The notes: generated by a model not told the origin, from the letters alone. A stretch of 64,000 bases of DNA from Salipiger mucosus DSM 16094 (GCF_000442255.1 NZ_KE557274.1:190467-254466), one strand, 5' to 3'. Shown: positions 33,858 to 44,700, counted from the first letter of the stretch. Numbers and translations: made by a program.

Positions 33858-35498
33858 ATGGTCGCGTCCCTGTTCGTCATCGAAGCGCCCGGCAAGATCC
33901 GGGCGCTCGAACACATCCTGAAAACGCTCGGACATGATGCCGCGGTGCAGGCCACCAGCGGGCATCTCTACGAAATGCCGGAAGACCTCGGCGATCTCGG
34001 GATCGACAAGACATTCCGGGATCACAAGCGCACGGCCCGCAACGACAAGGCCATCTGGTACCTGCGCAAGGCGGCCCGAGAAGCGGAGACCATCTACGTT
34101 GCCACGGACGCCGATGCCGAGGGCGACGTCATCGCATGGGATGTCCATGAACTTGTGAAGGACATAAATCCTGAAATTTACCGGATGAAGCTCAAGGGCA
34201 TGGACACGGCCTCCATCGAAGCGAGCCTGGCGGATGTCTACCCCGTCCGGAAATCCGACGCCGTTCCCGGAAGAACCCGGGCCATCATCGACCGCATGAT
34301 CGGGCACAGCTTCAGCCGGGATGGCATCGGCGTCGGCCGTGTCTCGACAGGGCTGCTTGGCATGCTGTCCAAGCACGGCGACAAGCTGGGGACCGTCAAG
34401 GTACGGCTGGTCGCGCCGGCCAAGGATGGCGATGCCCCCTGGGCCACCGAGTTCGACACCAACAAGACGATCACGCCGGAGATCGCCGACAAGCTCACTG
34501 CCCTGAGTTTCCCGGCCATCGACATGCGTGCCCGGAAGCCGGCGCCCGGTGATGCCATGCACATGGGTGAGATCATGGTCCGCGCGGGTGACGAGCTCGG
34601 AATGACGCCGAAGGAGAGCGCCAAGAGTCTCCAGAGCATGTACGAGACCGGGCAGATGTCCTACCCGCGCTCGAACTCGAAAGGCGTTAGTAAAGGGGCC
34701 CAGCGCCGACTCGAGCGAATGATCAGGAAATCAGGATTTCGCGGGAAAGCTGACCGTATCTCCGCGAAAGGCGACGAAGACGTGCACGACGCCCCCTACC
34801 CTATCGGCGATGTCGACGTCTCGAAGGATCCCAGGAAACTCGGCGACGACCACGGTGTCCGCACCATGGTTGCCAGGAACATGGTGCGGTCCTCCTTGTC
34901 TCGCGAACGCCAGGCCGCCCACTCCGCCGAGATCGAGGACTTCCTGAAAACGCAGGGCTTCGACGACAAGGTTTCGAAATTCGTCGCCAGCCGGAACTGG
35001 ACACGCGAGATCGGGCCGCGTTTTCCCGGTGAGAAGACATTCCAGGAAAGCTCGACCACGCAGCGCATGCCGGAAACCGTTCTACTGGAAAAAGCGGTCG
35101 CGTTGGGCCTCGGTCGCCCCAGCACATGGGCGAACCACATCGACAGTTTCATGAGCCGCGGCCTTTGCGACGACAACCTCCAGCTCACGGACAAGGGCCA
35201 GGCATGGGCTGCCGCATCCCCGGACGAATTGTTGAACCCGCAACTGTCGAACCTGATCGAGAAGGCCTGCGACCGGATCCTGCCGGAGATGATGGATGAT
35301 CCGGATCGGGAACCATGGAGTATCCTGGCCGAGAAGATCGCCGGCTCGCTTCCTGACAACCTTTCCAATCAGATGCTCGGCGACCTTGAACCGGATGCCC
35401 CGCGTACTGAGAATGCATACGAAATGGATATTCAGCGTATTGACGGTGGCTCCGACGTGCAGGCAGACCAAACACGCGAGGCCGAGCTCAAGCACTGA
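33858..35498 (+). CDS. Divergent type IA DNA topoisomerase
   Basis: A 546-residue topoisomerase I/III-like enzyme lacking the C-terminal zinc ribbons of TopA. The Toprim part has FVIEAPGKIRALEHIL (catalytic Glu), ATSGHLYEMPEDLG, and ATDADAEGDVIAW, in which the usual DPDREGE is DADAEGD. The catalytic Tyr lies in MSYPRSNSKG (normally YPRTDS), and GRPSTWANHI matches the GRPST box. Type IA enzymes relax negative supercoils or decatenate via an enzyme-DNA 5'-phosphotyrosine. Plasmid versions (TraE, TopB-like) help transfer or segregation. The start is 1 bp after the preceding stop. The Toprim and active-site deviations suggest a diverged subfamily. Confidence 0.85.
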   Translation: MVASLFVIEAPGKIRALEHILKTLGHDAAVQATSGHLYEMPEDLGDLGIDKTFRDHKRTARNDKAIWYLRKAAREAETIYVATDADAEGDVIAWDVHELVKDINPEIYRMKLKGMDTASIEASLADVYPVRKSDAVPGRTRAIIDRMIGHSFSRDGIGVGRVSTGLLGMLSKHGDKLGTVKVRLVAPAKDGDAPWATEFDTNKTITPEIADKLTALSFPAIDMRARKPAPGDAMHMGEIMVRAGDELGMTPKESAKSLQSMYETGQMSYPRSNSKGVSKGAQRRLERMIRKSGFRGKADRISAKGDEDVHDAPYPIGDVDVSKDPRKLGDDHGVRTMVARNMVRSSLSRERQAAHSAEIEDFLKTQGFDDKVSKFVASRNWTREIGPRFPGEKTFQESSTTQRMPETVLLEKAVALGLGRPSTWANHIDSFMSRGLCDDNLQLTDKGQAWAAASPDELLNPQLSNLIEKACDRILPEMMDDPDREPWSILAEKIAGSLPDNLSNQMLGDLEPDAPRTENAYEMDIQRIDGGSDVQADQTREAELKH

Positions 35499-35656
35499 AC
35501 ACGATATGATTTCGGGAATGCAACACTCTGCAGCCGAACTGCACATTGATTGGCTCCATACCTGACATCCTGCGACCATTGGATATCGATTGGACACGGT
35601 TCGGACTCAATTCAGCTACCATCCGTCCATGGACCTACGCCGGCCTGCACAGGGTC

Positions 35657-35696
35657 AAAACAAAAAGTGCCGGCACCATGTACACGGGCCGGCACT
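35657..35696 (-). terminator. Terminator of the parA operon (minus strand)
   Basis: Between convergent topoisomerase and partition genes, AGTGCCGGC (35666-35674) and GCCGGCACT (35688-35696) form a perfect 9-bp stem with a 13-nt loop. On the minus strand the stem is followed by TTTTTGTTTT, a classic intrinsic terminator. The rest of the 220-bp gap shows nothing else. Confidence 0.7.
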
Positions 35697-35718
35697 CAAG
35701 TTCACACAGCCCGAACTC

Positions 35719-36444
35719 TCAGGTCTGGAGCTCACCGTCGACGAAGACGAATTCCATTTCCTTCTTGTACAGTTCCCAGCTCCGTTCGAGGATCGCCCTG
35801 TAAACCAGTCCCCCAACGGACTTTTTCAGCGTCGTGATCTCCCGCTTGTTTGTCTCGGTAACCGGAAAAATCAGGACATCAGCCCCCTGCCCTACCCGGT
35901 TCCCGGCCAGCAGCTTTTGCTGTTTCAGCACATCGAACGCGACCAACGCTCCGGTGTCATCGAAAGCAACGCCCATGTCGGCTTTGTACATGGACCACAT
36001 CGTTCCGCTGATGGCGGTCAGGTTCAGAGCGGGCTGGTGAGTGCGAAGCGAGTTGACTTCCTCGATCATCTGCTGGGAAACGTTGACCCGGATCCGCGAT
36101 TTCGGCTCATTCCCGACCGAAAAACCGAGACTGAACGAAGGTTTGGGGGAAGCTTCTGATGCTGTCGGACTCTCAGGAGCGGCTTGAGGACTACCCGAAG
36201 TCTGATCTTTGACCTCGACCTCCGGCTGACTTTCCGGATCGAGGACCTCGTCCGGCTGGGCCGACCGACTGACTCCGTACCCGGCCAAGCCGCCGGACTT
36301 GCTGACCCTTTCGAGCTTTTCTTCATCATCGTCCGGCTTCGGGACTGATTTCAGCGCACTCGCCGGGGATCGCGCGGAGCGCCGTCCCGCGAACGATCCC
36401 GCCATGATGCTGGTGAGGTCTTTCTTGCGTTCTGAATTGCTCAT
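35719..36444 (-). CDS. Partition partner protein next to ParA
   Basis: A 241-residue protein. The first 110 residues are disordered (Ser/Pro/Glu-rich). The C-terminal 120 residues look folded: RIRVNVSQQMIEEVNSLRTH, ALVAFDVLKQQKLLAGNR, and YRAILERSWELYKKEMEF. Its start is 10 bp after the parA stop, and a GAGG lies 8 nt upstream, so it is co-transcribed with parA and by position is the ParB-like centromere-binding partner. No HTH or ParB motif is obvious, so this role is inferred from position. A terminator follows the gene on the minus strand. Confidence 0.6.
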   Translation of the reverse strand: MSNSERKKDLTSIMAGSFAGRRSARSPASALKSVPKPDDDEEKLERVSKSGGLAGYGVSRSAQPDEVLDPESQPEVEVKDQTSGSPQAAPESPTASEASPKPSFSLGFSVGNEPKSRIRVNVSQQMIEEVNSLRTHQPALNLTAISGTMWSMYKADMGVAFDDTGALVAFDVLKQQKLLAGNRVGQGADVLIFPVTETNKREITTLKKSVGGLVYRAILERSWELYKKEMEFVFVDGELQT

Positions 36445-36454
36445 CTGTCTTCCC

Positions 36455-37168
36455 TCACTCGGCCGCGACGTTCAAAGCAGCTTCGGCTTTCTTGTCTCCC
36501 GACGTCTGCCGGATGGCATCCACGAGGAGCCCATAGACGCTATCGGTCAGCCGTTCAGCCTCAGAAATCGCGTTCGGCAGAGACTTGTGCTCGGGAAGCT
36601 GTCGTAGACCACCACCGTAAGAGTGAAGTAGCGAATAGTGCGTTCGGTGAGACAGGAACGGCGTCACCAGATCAATCCCGGACCCGCGCACGACCTCGAT
36701 GACGCTCCTGGCCTCTTGGGTAAGAATGTACGGGGTTTGCGTAAAGACGACCGCGTGCGCGATGTCACGACCAAGCGTGTCCTCTTCGACATGGATCGCT
36801 TCCGCTGCCTTGTGCGCACAGTCCAGGTCGACTTTCGCGGCACGCGAGACGATCAGGACCAGGTCCGACCGCATCATCGCGCGGGAGTTCAACATCGAAG
36901 CAACGCCCTCCAGGTCGACGATGACAACACAGCCATCCCTGTCATGCTGCCTGATCGTCGAGAGGATGTTTTTCTCATCACGCTCCGAGACGACGAGGAT
37001 ATCAGTCGCGTCCGGATCGGCGGCCTTCCAGTTTTGACACGCCTCGTTGGGATCTGTGTCGACGATCACGACATCGATCCCCCTAGCCGCGAACTCCGTT
37101 GCGAGAACGACCGACAAGGTGGATTTCCCCACGCCCCCCTTGGGCGACGAACATGAAATTACGGGCAT
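36455..37168 (-). CDS. parA: ParA-type partition ATPase
   Basis: A 237-residue ParA/MinD-family ATPase. The deviant Walker A is CSSPKGGVGKST at residues 6-17, the Walker A' switch is VVIVDTDPNEACQNW, and Walker B is VVIVDLEG. There is no N-terminal HTH, so it is the short type Ib form. ParA distributes plasmid copies by ATP-dependent, non-specific DNA binding. A GGAG lies 7 nt upstream of the ATG. Directly upstream are three GACATAG copies and a 2.1-kb non-coding region with spaced repeats, a natural position for the operator and centromere. Confidence 0.9.
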   Translation of the reverse strand: MPVISCSSPKGGVGKSTLSVVLATEFAARGIDVVIVDTDPNEACQNWKAADPDATDILVVSERDEKNILSTIRQHDRDGCVVIVDLEGVASMLNSRAMMRSDLVLIVSRAAKVDLDCAHKAAEAIHVEEDTLGRDIAHAVVFTQTPYILTQEARSVIEVVRGSGIDLVTPFLSHRTHYSLLHSYGGGLRQLPEHKSLPNAISEAERLTDSVYGLLVDAIRQTSGDKKAEAALNVAAE

Positions 37169-37286
37169 TGCTGCTCTCCGTTCTGCCTGTGCTTCTGCCG
37201 TTGTTTTTCCTCAGCATGCGCCAACTCCGGACATCAGGCAAGACATTGGCTGTCTTCTGGCGCTCCAGTGGGTACAGATTGCTACC

Positions 37287-37321
37287 GACATAGACATAGA
37301 TGCCACGCTAAGTGGACATAG
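37287..37321. promoter_or_regulatory. Three GACATAG copies upstream of parA (possible operator)
   Basis: GACATAG occurs at 37287-37293, 37293-37299 (overlapping the first by one base) and 37315-37321, about 120-150 bp upstream of the parA start. Such clustered repeats commonly bind the partition regulator; function is inferred. Confidence 0.4.
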
Positions 37322-37716
37322 ACCGCACTTGAACATGCCCCGCTTCGACCAAGAACCGAATCCTGCATGGCCATCTACCACCTTGCGGGGAATGAGCGTT
37401 CACCACTGGTCCAGCCTCATGGATGGAGTTCGCAGGCAGGGGCTCCTGGCCTTCCAAGATGGGGCACCTGAAGGACGACGCGCCCGAGGAAACCCTACCC
37501 GCACCAGCCATCGCTCTTCGTCTTCCCCTGTTTTTGGGCGCTGCGTTAGAACCCCCCAAAGAGAACCCGGTCCGAACTGTCCACGGGGACACCTGCCATC
37601 CACGCTGCCGGCCAAGCTCGCCAGATATTCAGTTTAGATCCTGTCCAAGGCCATTTCGTTTGCAATCTGGATCCAAACTTTCTCCAAAGTCGGGTAGTCG
37701 GATCAAGTTTGGACAC

Positions 37717-38850
37717 GAACTGGATGAGGTAGCCTCACGATCCAGCACTGATGAGGACACGGGATGGCTCCCTGGTGTGCGTGTGGCCTTCCTTCATAGC
37801 CCCCTTCTCGATGCCCATGGCATCTTCGTGCGTTGGACTAGCTATCAACCTAACCCCGGCCCCTGGGTGGACATCCCACTGGATGAATACTGAATATATC
37901 AAGAATCCGCTTCGGATGCGTAGTGGATACATATTGCCCACTGACAGGCCCCGGATCGCGACCTCCGAAGCGCTATGAGTGGATGCATTCAGTCAAGGAA
38001 TTGGCCCTCGGTTGGCAATGGTTTGGATATGCAGAGCACCTTCAGCGCGTATGCAGTGTTTCCCTGTTTCGCCACCTGCAGGTCGGTACCTCCAGTCCCT
38101 GCATACCGCATGAACACCATTCGGCCCGCTTGTGGCTCCTCTATGGCTAGGAACTGGATACCTGCATGACCGAGGACTGTGCCGTTCAAACCGACCTCAC
38201 TCATACTGCATGTTTTCCGAGACCGTGCATCGTCGAACCCCTGGACGATCACTGTACCTATGCTGCCCGCGGTCTGTGCATGAACTGGATATCCACCCCA
38301 TATCCGATCCAGGGCCGTGCTCTGTCGAGACAGGAAACCGGAAGCACAGCCATGCACGCACACAGAAAACCGTTAGCATGCATCCCGGATAGGTTTTGCC
38401 CCCGAACTGGATATCCAGGTGACCGACAAACGATATGCAGGGTGGGTACCCAACGGAACAGCCCCGCCCGGATACACGATCAACTTTTGACCCAACATGG
38501 ACTAGCCCTTCACTCATCTCGCACACCAAATGGATATCCAATTGACGTGTGACGCACAGCCACCCTTGAAGGCCAGGCTACTCCGTCTGGATCAATGCAC
38601 GCCTTCTTCGGGATCTCGCAGACCAAGATCGAGCTTTCCAGGACTTGGCTTCAAGAGTGGTCAGGCACAGTTTAGGTTCACTAAGCAAGCACCCCGGGGC
38701 CATTTACCCTCCAGTCCGAGTACAGATAGAATCCAGTCCTTCGGCATCCGCTCCGGCGACCAGATCACGAAACGCTCAAACATACCCAAAAATCCCTGAC
38801 CTAGGGAACTAAGATCGCAGACACAGCGCACACTAAGTGGCACCATGGTG
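37717..38850. repeat. Spaced degenerate repeats around TGGATATCCA
   Basis: Copies related to GAACTGGATAYC begin at 37717, 37876, 37920, 38020, 38151, 38282, 38404, 38527 and 38845. Three contain the palindrome TGGATATCCA (38286, 38408, 38531), the middle one extended to CTGGATATCCAG. From 38020 the spacings are 131, 131, 122 and 123 bp, remarkably regular. They look like protein-binding sites in a centromere or origin; the binding protein is unknown. Confidence 0.6.
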
Positions 38851-39314
38851 GATACCTCCTGAATATCGCACGGACGTACGTTGTGCGAACTCCGCATCTG
38901 GAACGAACCCACGTCGGGCGCCGGTGCGCGTATCTCATACATTTTGGGACCGCACCGAGTGAAAATCACATCCAGTATTGATCCATTTCGCTTGTAATTC
39001 TCATCCATTTTTAGGGCTCTCCCGAGCGGCAAACGGCCGCGTCCGGCAACGAAACCGCGACATTCATGAACATCGGACCCGACACACGAAGCAGGAAAGA
39101 ATGACCTGCTGAGTTCGACGAAGTAAGCCGCGCCAAAATCAGAGACGTTCAACACTCACGCCAACCAACTCCATACATTCAGACTCCATCCAACCTGCTC
39201 GTGACGTCCATCAGGTGGAACACCCGGATCCACACCAAGACCACACAATATCCACACAGTGACCATCACATGGCTTAGCCGAGTACATCCCGGGGGCAAT
39301 GAGCCCAAATGCCG

Positions 39315-40025
39315 TCAGAGGTCTGGTTCCGAACCTGAAGGTCTGGCCACCGGGCCTCCAGGAAACAGGTCCAGCAGCGCTTCCACATCAAGCTCGCCAT
39401 CGACCGCCGGCGGGGCAGGGGGCTCTGCCATTGATGTTACACTGTTCGGCGAACCGGCATCTGCACCGCAGGGCGCAGTCTGATCACCGTCCGAAAATGT
39501 CTCGGGTTCCGTTTCGCCGACCACCATCTCAAAAACAGTGCGCTTCAGGTGAGACATCCCGTCAGCACATGACGAATGCAATGCGATCTCGCCTTCTTCG
39601 ACATCGCCGTACCAAAGGGGGCTTCCGCAATATACGCACGTCAGCTGTGGCACGGGAACCTCAAGAGACATCCAAAACTCATCGGGCGTCATGCTCGAGA
39701 CCGGGGTGTCCCAGTGTTCAGTTGCCTTTGCTTTCAACAGCGCTTCGGTAACACGGTTCAGATCATCCTCGGAATTCGCGACGATCAATGGCCAGGCGAA
39801 CTCACCGTATGTCCGCTCGACTTGGAAGTCGTCGAAGAGGTCTTGCTCGAGGAGTCGCCGCACTGCACTCCAGAACGCGCGCCTCTGTGGTTCACCGGTG
39901 CGTACGCCAGTCGATGCATCCTGCAGTACCGGCGCGCGCACATCAGTCGGTATGGCATGCCAGACCGCATCCGACACGAAGGCCGGCCTCTCTGCCTGTA
40001 ACTCTATTCTTATTTCCTCGCACAT
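39315..40025 (-). CDS. Hypothetical protein with a possible zinc-binding site
   Basis: A 236-residue soluble protein. It contains LTCVYCGSPLWYGDVEEG then LHSSCADGMSH, where two Cys, a later Cys and a His could bind zinc. The N-terminal part (CEEIRIELQAERPAFVSDAV) and an acidic Pro-rich C-terminus flank it. No family is recognised. It is divergent from 40060 with 34 bp between starts, and its end borders the non-coding repeat region, so it could be a plasmid-control gene, although nothing in the sequence proves it. Confidence 0.5.
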   Translation of the reverse strand: MCEEIRIELQAERPAFVSDAVWHAIPTDVRAPVLQDASTGVRTGEPQRRAFWSAVRRLLEQDLFDDFQVERTYGEFAWPLIVANSEDDLNRVTEALLKAKATEHWDTPVSSMTPDEFWMSLEVPVPQLTCVYCGSPLWYGDVEEGEIALHSSCADGMSHLKRTVFEMVVGETEPETFSDGDQTAPCGADAGSPNSVTSMAEPPAPPAVDGELDVEALLDLFPGGPVARPSGSEPDL

Positions 40026-40059
40026 CTCAAGAAACGGTCTTTACTCACACACGGATAGA

Positions 40060-40353
40060 ATGGCAATGGAAAATTCGACCCCAAGCCCTCTCGATTACGC
40101 AGACATCAGGATCGCTGAAGACGGGGCCGTGCTCATATGTATCGACTTCGCAGGCCTGACATCGAAGCTTCCCGTCGTGCTCCGAAAGGAGAACGGTCGC
40201 ATCCGGATCCTGCAGGATGACCTTCCGCGCGTAGACTTCGAGCTCCGCGTCCAGTCCGTCTACGACCGTATCCACAGGGACAACGAAGTCATGATCGCGC
40301 AGGTCCGGGAGAGTGGAAAAATTCAAATCTTCGAAAACATCTCCATAGAGTGA
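40060..40353 (+). CDS. Small hypothetical protein
   Basis: A 97-residue protein starting MAMENSTPSPLDYADIRI, continuing LICIDFAGLTSKLPVVLRKE and VDFELRVQSVYDRIHRDNE. It looks like a compact beta-rich fold of about 80 residues. No family is recognised. The frame remains open upstream to 39691 but that overlaps the divergent gene. It is 18 bp ahead of the next forward gene, probably in one operon with 40372 and 41764. Confidence 0.5.
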   Translation: MAMENSTPSPLDYADIRIAEDGAVLICIDFAGLTSKLPVVLRKENGRIRILQDDLPRVDFELRVQSVYDRIHRDNEVMIAQVRESGKIQIFENISIE

Positions 40354-40371
40354 CAACAAGAGGCCGCGGAA

Positions 40372-41670
40372 ATGGACGAGAACGATTTCGACGACAACCA
40401 GATGGACGTCGACGACGACCAGGAGGACTTCGGCACGTCGAGCTCGAAGCGGGCAGGGCGTCTGGGACGCCGCCGCAGGGCGACGGCGAGCGCCGAGGCG
40501 GGTGCACCCTCTGAAAGCGCTCCGTCGAAAGCCGAAAACGCAAGCACGTCCGATCTCAAGGCCGACACAATTTCGAAAGATAACGTGACTGTCTCCGCCG
40601 ATGAGTCCGACCTGGATGGCGCAGCGGATGACCTGGAAGATGCTTCCTTCGAGACCGGAGGCTTCGGAGCGTCCGCACCTCGAGGCCGGCTCGGCAGATA
40701 CGGTCGTAACCGGAGAAGTGCAGACTCCACGTCATCTGTGCGTATCCCGATCAGCGAGGTTTCCGAGGGACTGTCATTCGGAACGCCAGCAAACAACGCC
40801 AAACAGACACATCAAAGCGAGGTCGACGAACCCAGGTCCTTCGAAAAGGACGAGATTGCCGACATCGCTTCGCAGTTGGGCGCCACCTTGAAAGACCCAA
40901 TCGCGGATGCCGAGGCATTGCTCTCGGATATCGGCGCGTCGCCGGATGGTCTCGAGTCCGGTTCGGCTGTCGACACATCCGACGAGCCTGACACTATGGA
41001 TCAGCCGCGGGGACCCGACAAGGACACCGAAGCCGCGACAAGCCCGGCCGCCTCGTCAGAGGACAGAATCTCGCTCGGTCCCGATGGCGACAAGTTCTGG
41101 GACCTCCGCACCTCGAAGCCGCCTCGGCAGACGCACCCGGACGCGGCACCTGCAGAGGATTCAGCATCCAATGTGAGCACGCAAAGAGCGCGTTCCTATG
41201 CCGCCCGGTTCAATACTGGTGCCAAGTCCCGGACGCGCGGTGCGCCCCGCGAACAGAAACTGGATCGCTTCTTTTCAGGGAAGAGCCGTGGCTACGCGAC
41301 CATGACCCCGAAACGCGCTGCCATGCCGATGGTGGCCATCGCCCGCCGAATGGGTGTGGCCGCGATCACGGCGGTCGTTCTCACCGGCGGATTCGTGGCC
41401 TCGGCGAAGATGGGTGCGGAAATGGCCGATGGGAATTCCGTGCCTGTCGAGAACATATCCACGCAGCTCCAGGACCTTGCCGATGCGTCCCTGACCGACG
41501 CGGAACGCCAGGTCGCCTGTCCCTCTGTTGAAACGAAGACACTGGAAGCCGCGCTGGCGCCAGCCCCGGCGGCGGCGCCGATTAAAAGCTTTCGGCCAGC
41601 CGCGCGGACACAAGTGCCCCGAGATCCGGGCGATCAGGCAAGAACAGAAGTCCGGCCACCGCTCCCGTAG
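40372..41670 (+). CDS. Disordered acidic protein with a single C-proximal membrane segment
   Basis: A 432-residue protein. Residues 1-300 are mostly disordered and acidic with Arg/Gly patches (SKRAGRLGRRRRA, PRGRLGRYGRNRR). One hydrophobic segment lies about 323-347 (GVAAITAVVLTGGFVASAKM), preceded by basic residues, giving a cytoplasmic N-terminus and a periplasmic C-terminus of about 85 residues with one Cys. No domain is known. It precedes the prim-pol/helicase gene in the same direction with a gap of about 90 bp. It could tether something to the membrane; inference only. Confidence 0.55.
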   Translation: MDENDFDDNQMDVDDDQEDFGTSSSKRAGRLGRRRRATASAEAGAPSESAPSKAENASTSDLKADTISKDNVTVSADESDLDGAADDLEDASFETGGFGASAPRGRLGRYGRNRRSADSTSSVRIPISEVSEGLSFGTPANNAKQTHQSEVDEPRSFEKDEIADIASQLGATLKDPIADAEALLSDIGASPDGLESGSAVDTSDEPDTMDQPRGPDKDTEAATSPAASSEDRISLGPDGDKFWDLRTSKPPRQTHPDAAPAEDSASNVSTQRARSYAARFNTGAKSRTRGAPREQKLDRFFSGKSRGYATMTPKRAAMPMVAIARRMGVAAITAVVLTGGFVASAKMGAEMADGNSVPVENISTQLQDLADASLTDAERQVACPSVETKTLEAALAPAPAAAPIKSFRPAARTQVPRDPGDQARTEVRPPLP

Positions 41671-41763
41671 CGGAAGTTTGCCGGACTGGCGCATTGCGGC
41701 CGCCATGAAAAGTTGACACCTATCCTTTCCGGCGCTACACAGAGCCGGGAACAAGAGGCCATT

Positions 41764-44700
41764 TTGTCCAACAGCTACCTCGATCTATTCGAGGGGGAAA
41801 CCTTCTCGACGTCCACGTGGTCCAAGACCGACGACGTCGACCTCATGTTTCACCCCTCCGAACCCGTCTTCGGCGCCGTGGCCGAGGATCTGGTTCGGCA
41901 TGGATGGTCGGTTTTCCCGCAGACCATCAACCGCATGCCGGCCAAGCTGAACAACGGCGACACGATCAACTGGTCCGCGGATCACAAGCTTCCCTGGCAG
42001 CTGCCGACGCCGGGAGCTCTGAAAAAATGGATCACGCAGTGCGCGACGCTGAATGTCGGCGCTGCCATGGGGCAGGGCAGTGGGCACACATTCGCCCTCG
42101 ATATCGACGTGACCGACGAGGAGCTGTGCTCCCGCATCGTCATGCTGGCCGAGGAAATGCTTGGAGAAACCCCGTTCCACCGGGTCGGCATGGCTCCCAA
42201 GGTCGTGCTTCTCTACCGGCATCCTGCCGACGACAAGGTGCCCAGCATGTCCCGGCACCTGTCAGAGACCACAGATAACGGCCGGGTCATTGCCTCTCCG
42301 CACGCCATCGAAACCGTGGCCGAGGGCAAACCCATCACCTTCATGGGCAAGCACCATAAGACCGGCCGCTATTTCCAGTGGCTTCGGAGCAACCCAACAG
42401 AGCTCGGCCCCGAGGCCGCGCCCTTGGTCACGTCCCACCAAGTCACGATGTTCTTCGAGGCGGTCGACGAAAACATCCGTCGTCTCCACCGTAACCCTTC
42501 AGCGCTTCTGGCCCCGCAGGAAATCGAATGGGATCCGAACCAGAAGATCCACGTTCCGAAACTCCGCTCCGGGTCCAACGCCACTGGATGGGTGGAAAAC
42601 GAACAGGGCAAGATCGTCGACGGGCGGGAAGCCTACCTGACGAACCTCGTCTTCGAATTCGCCCGGAACAACCCAGGCGCCCGGGAACAACTGCGCAGCT
42701 CCATCTACGACCAGTTCGCCCAGAATGCCGAAATGTCCGGCCGCTGGACCCAGAACCGGGTCCTGAGGGAGATCGATGGCAAGCTGGGCCGTTTGATCCG
42801 CAAGCAGGACGCCGGTGAAATCGAGCTCAAGCCGCGGCGGAAGGAAGAACTGAAGGCCTCGGAAAACAAGCCGGGCACCTTCTCGCTGCCCTTTTCGAAG
42901 GAACAGCTTGCCGAACGCGGTCTCGGCTTCCTGCCGGACAAGTTCCGCCGGAAATCCCTGCCCGGTCAATACGTCGGGAAGCAGGACCCGGTCACGCTCA
43001 CCGACGAGGAACGTGCACAGCAGATCGATGAAATCGGCACCGGTCTCGAGGCCGCGCTCGACATGTTCTTCGAAGATGTTTTCATGGCCGACTGCGGCCG
43101 TACCCCCGGGGAAAACAGGGTCCACATCGTCAAGGCTCCCACCGGCGCCGGCAAGACATCGCGGACCATCCGCTACATCGGCGAGAAGAAGGCCGATCAC
43201 GAAGCGCGGGCCCACAGGCCGCGTCTCGACGGTCGCCGCGACGAAGACGGCAACATCGTCGCGCCCGCACAGGGCCTGACGACCAGCTACGAAACCTTGT
43301 CGGGAAACGAGGTCGAAGGCAGTATGCCCATCGTCTTCCTCCTGCCGACCTACGCCAACATCGAGGAGGTCAGGGTCCGGGCCGAAGTCCTCAATCTCGA
43401 CCCTGCGCTCGACGATGACCAGTTGAAGGATGCGGCCGCACAGAAGGGGCTCGTTCCGGAGGAGGAACTGGAATCCCGTCTCGAGGACATGAAGCGGGAT
43501 GCCATGGATGCCGGCCTCGACGTACTGGTTTACAAGGGAAAGATCGCGGCGGGATGCCAGATGGCAGACAAGGTCCAGGCCGCCATGGAGGCCGGGGTAG
43601 GGACCGCCGGCTTCTGCAAGGCCGACGTCACCAGAGAGGATGGAGAACGGGAGACCGTCTACTGCCCGCACTATGCAGGATGCCCGGCCATCACCCAGAA
43701 GGCGCGCATCCAGGAGAGCGACCTGGTCTTCACGCCGCACCCCTTCATGCAGCTCACGATCCCCGAGGAGCTGCAGCACGCGCGCGCGGTCATCGCCGAT
43801 GAACGCATCCACCACCTGTTCCTGCATACGACGGAATTCCCCGTCGTGGACCTGTCTCTGCCCCGGAAATCCGTGCGCCTCACGCGCCGCGAAAGAGAGC
43901 AGGGCGTCACGGCGCACGATCTGGCGCAGTCGCGCGAGGAAGCCGTCGAGATTGTCCGGCAGGCCCTGTCCGAAGATGCCTGCCCTGCCCAGCGCCTTTT
44001 CGATTACGAACAGAACCCCGAGGCTCTGGCCTATCAGCCGCCCGCGCAGTCAGACATGCCCGGGGAACACAGGCACGCCTCCCGCGGCGCACAACTCGTT
44101 CAGGATTGCATCCGTATCTGTTCGAACGCCCTGCGCAAGGACGCCAACCTGACGCCGGAGATGACCCTCGATGAAGTCGTCGAGATGTGTGAGAAGCCCT
44201 CCGGTCACCACGTTCGCGAAGAGAAACGGTTCTGGGAAATCATTGCCGACCGTATCGAGCGCCTCACGATGGGCGGCCTGGCCGACAACCTCGAAGCGAA
44301 GATCCGGGATATCAGCGGCTCCGACTTTATCGAACACCGCCTCAAGCTCCAGCGCCTCCTCGATGCCCACCGGGCAAGCCAGAAGATGCCGCATGGTGAA
44401 CGGGAGCTCAGGATCCAGAAGATCCGGGATCTGAACACGGACGGCCCGCCGCGCGAGACGATCCGCATCTCCTGGAGGACAACACCGAACTGGGAGAACA
44501 TCCCGTTGCTGCTGCTGGATGCCTCGGCCGCGCCTGAAATCATCACGAAGATCTGGGGCGGCGCCGACGTCACCACCCACGACATCAGCGGGCCGCTCCA
44601 CATGAAGGTCGTCGGAGTGGTCAACCGCACGTTCTCGAACGCGTCGATCATCGGTGACCCCGAGGGATCCGAAATCGAGAAGCTCCGGGCTGCCTCCGGC

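Larger units (their letters stand above)
37169..39314. other. Non-coding region between parA and 39315, candidate origin/centromere
   Basis: About 2.1 kb without a credible gene: frames are short, overlap on both strands and lack ribosome sites, and codon bias of the surrounding genes is missing. It contains the repeat series at 37717-38850, GACATAG copies and many TGCATG-like words. Its location beside parA suggests an origin, incompatibility or centromere region. No DnaA-box cluster or recognised iteron was identified by eye. Confidence 0.55.

Noticed and set aside
37423-38799. Several 60-160-residue frames in the region after parA
   Set aside because: Frames overlap on both strands, lack ribosome sites and conserved motifs, and the region has the repeat series instead.
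42499-43917. 472-residue open frame on the - strand
   Set aside because: It is a shadow of the prim-pol/helicase gene.
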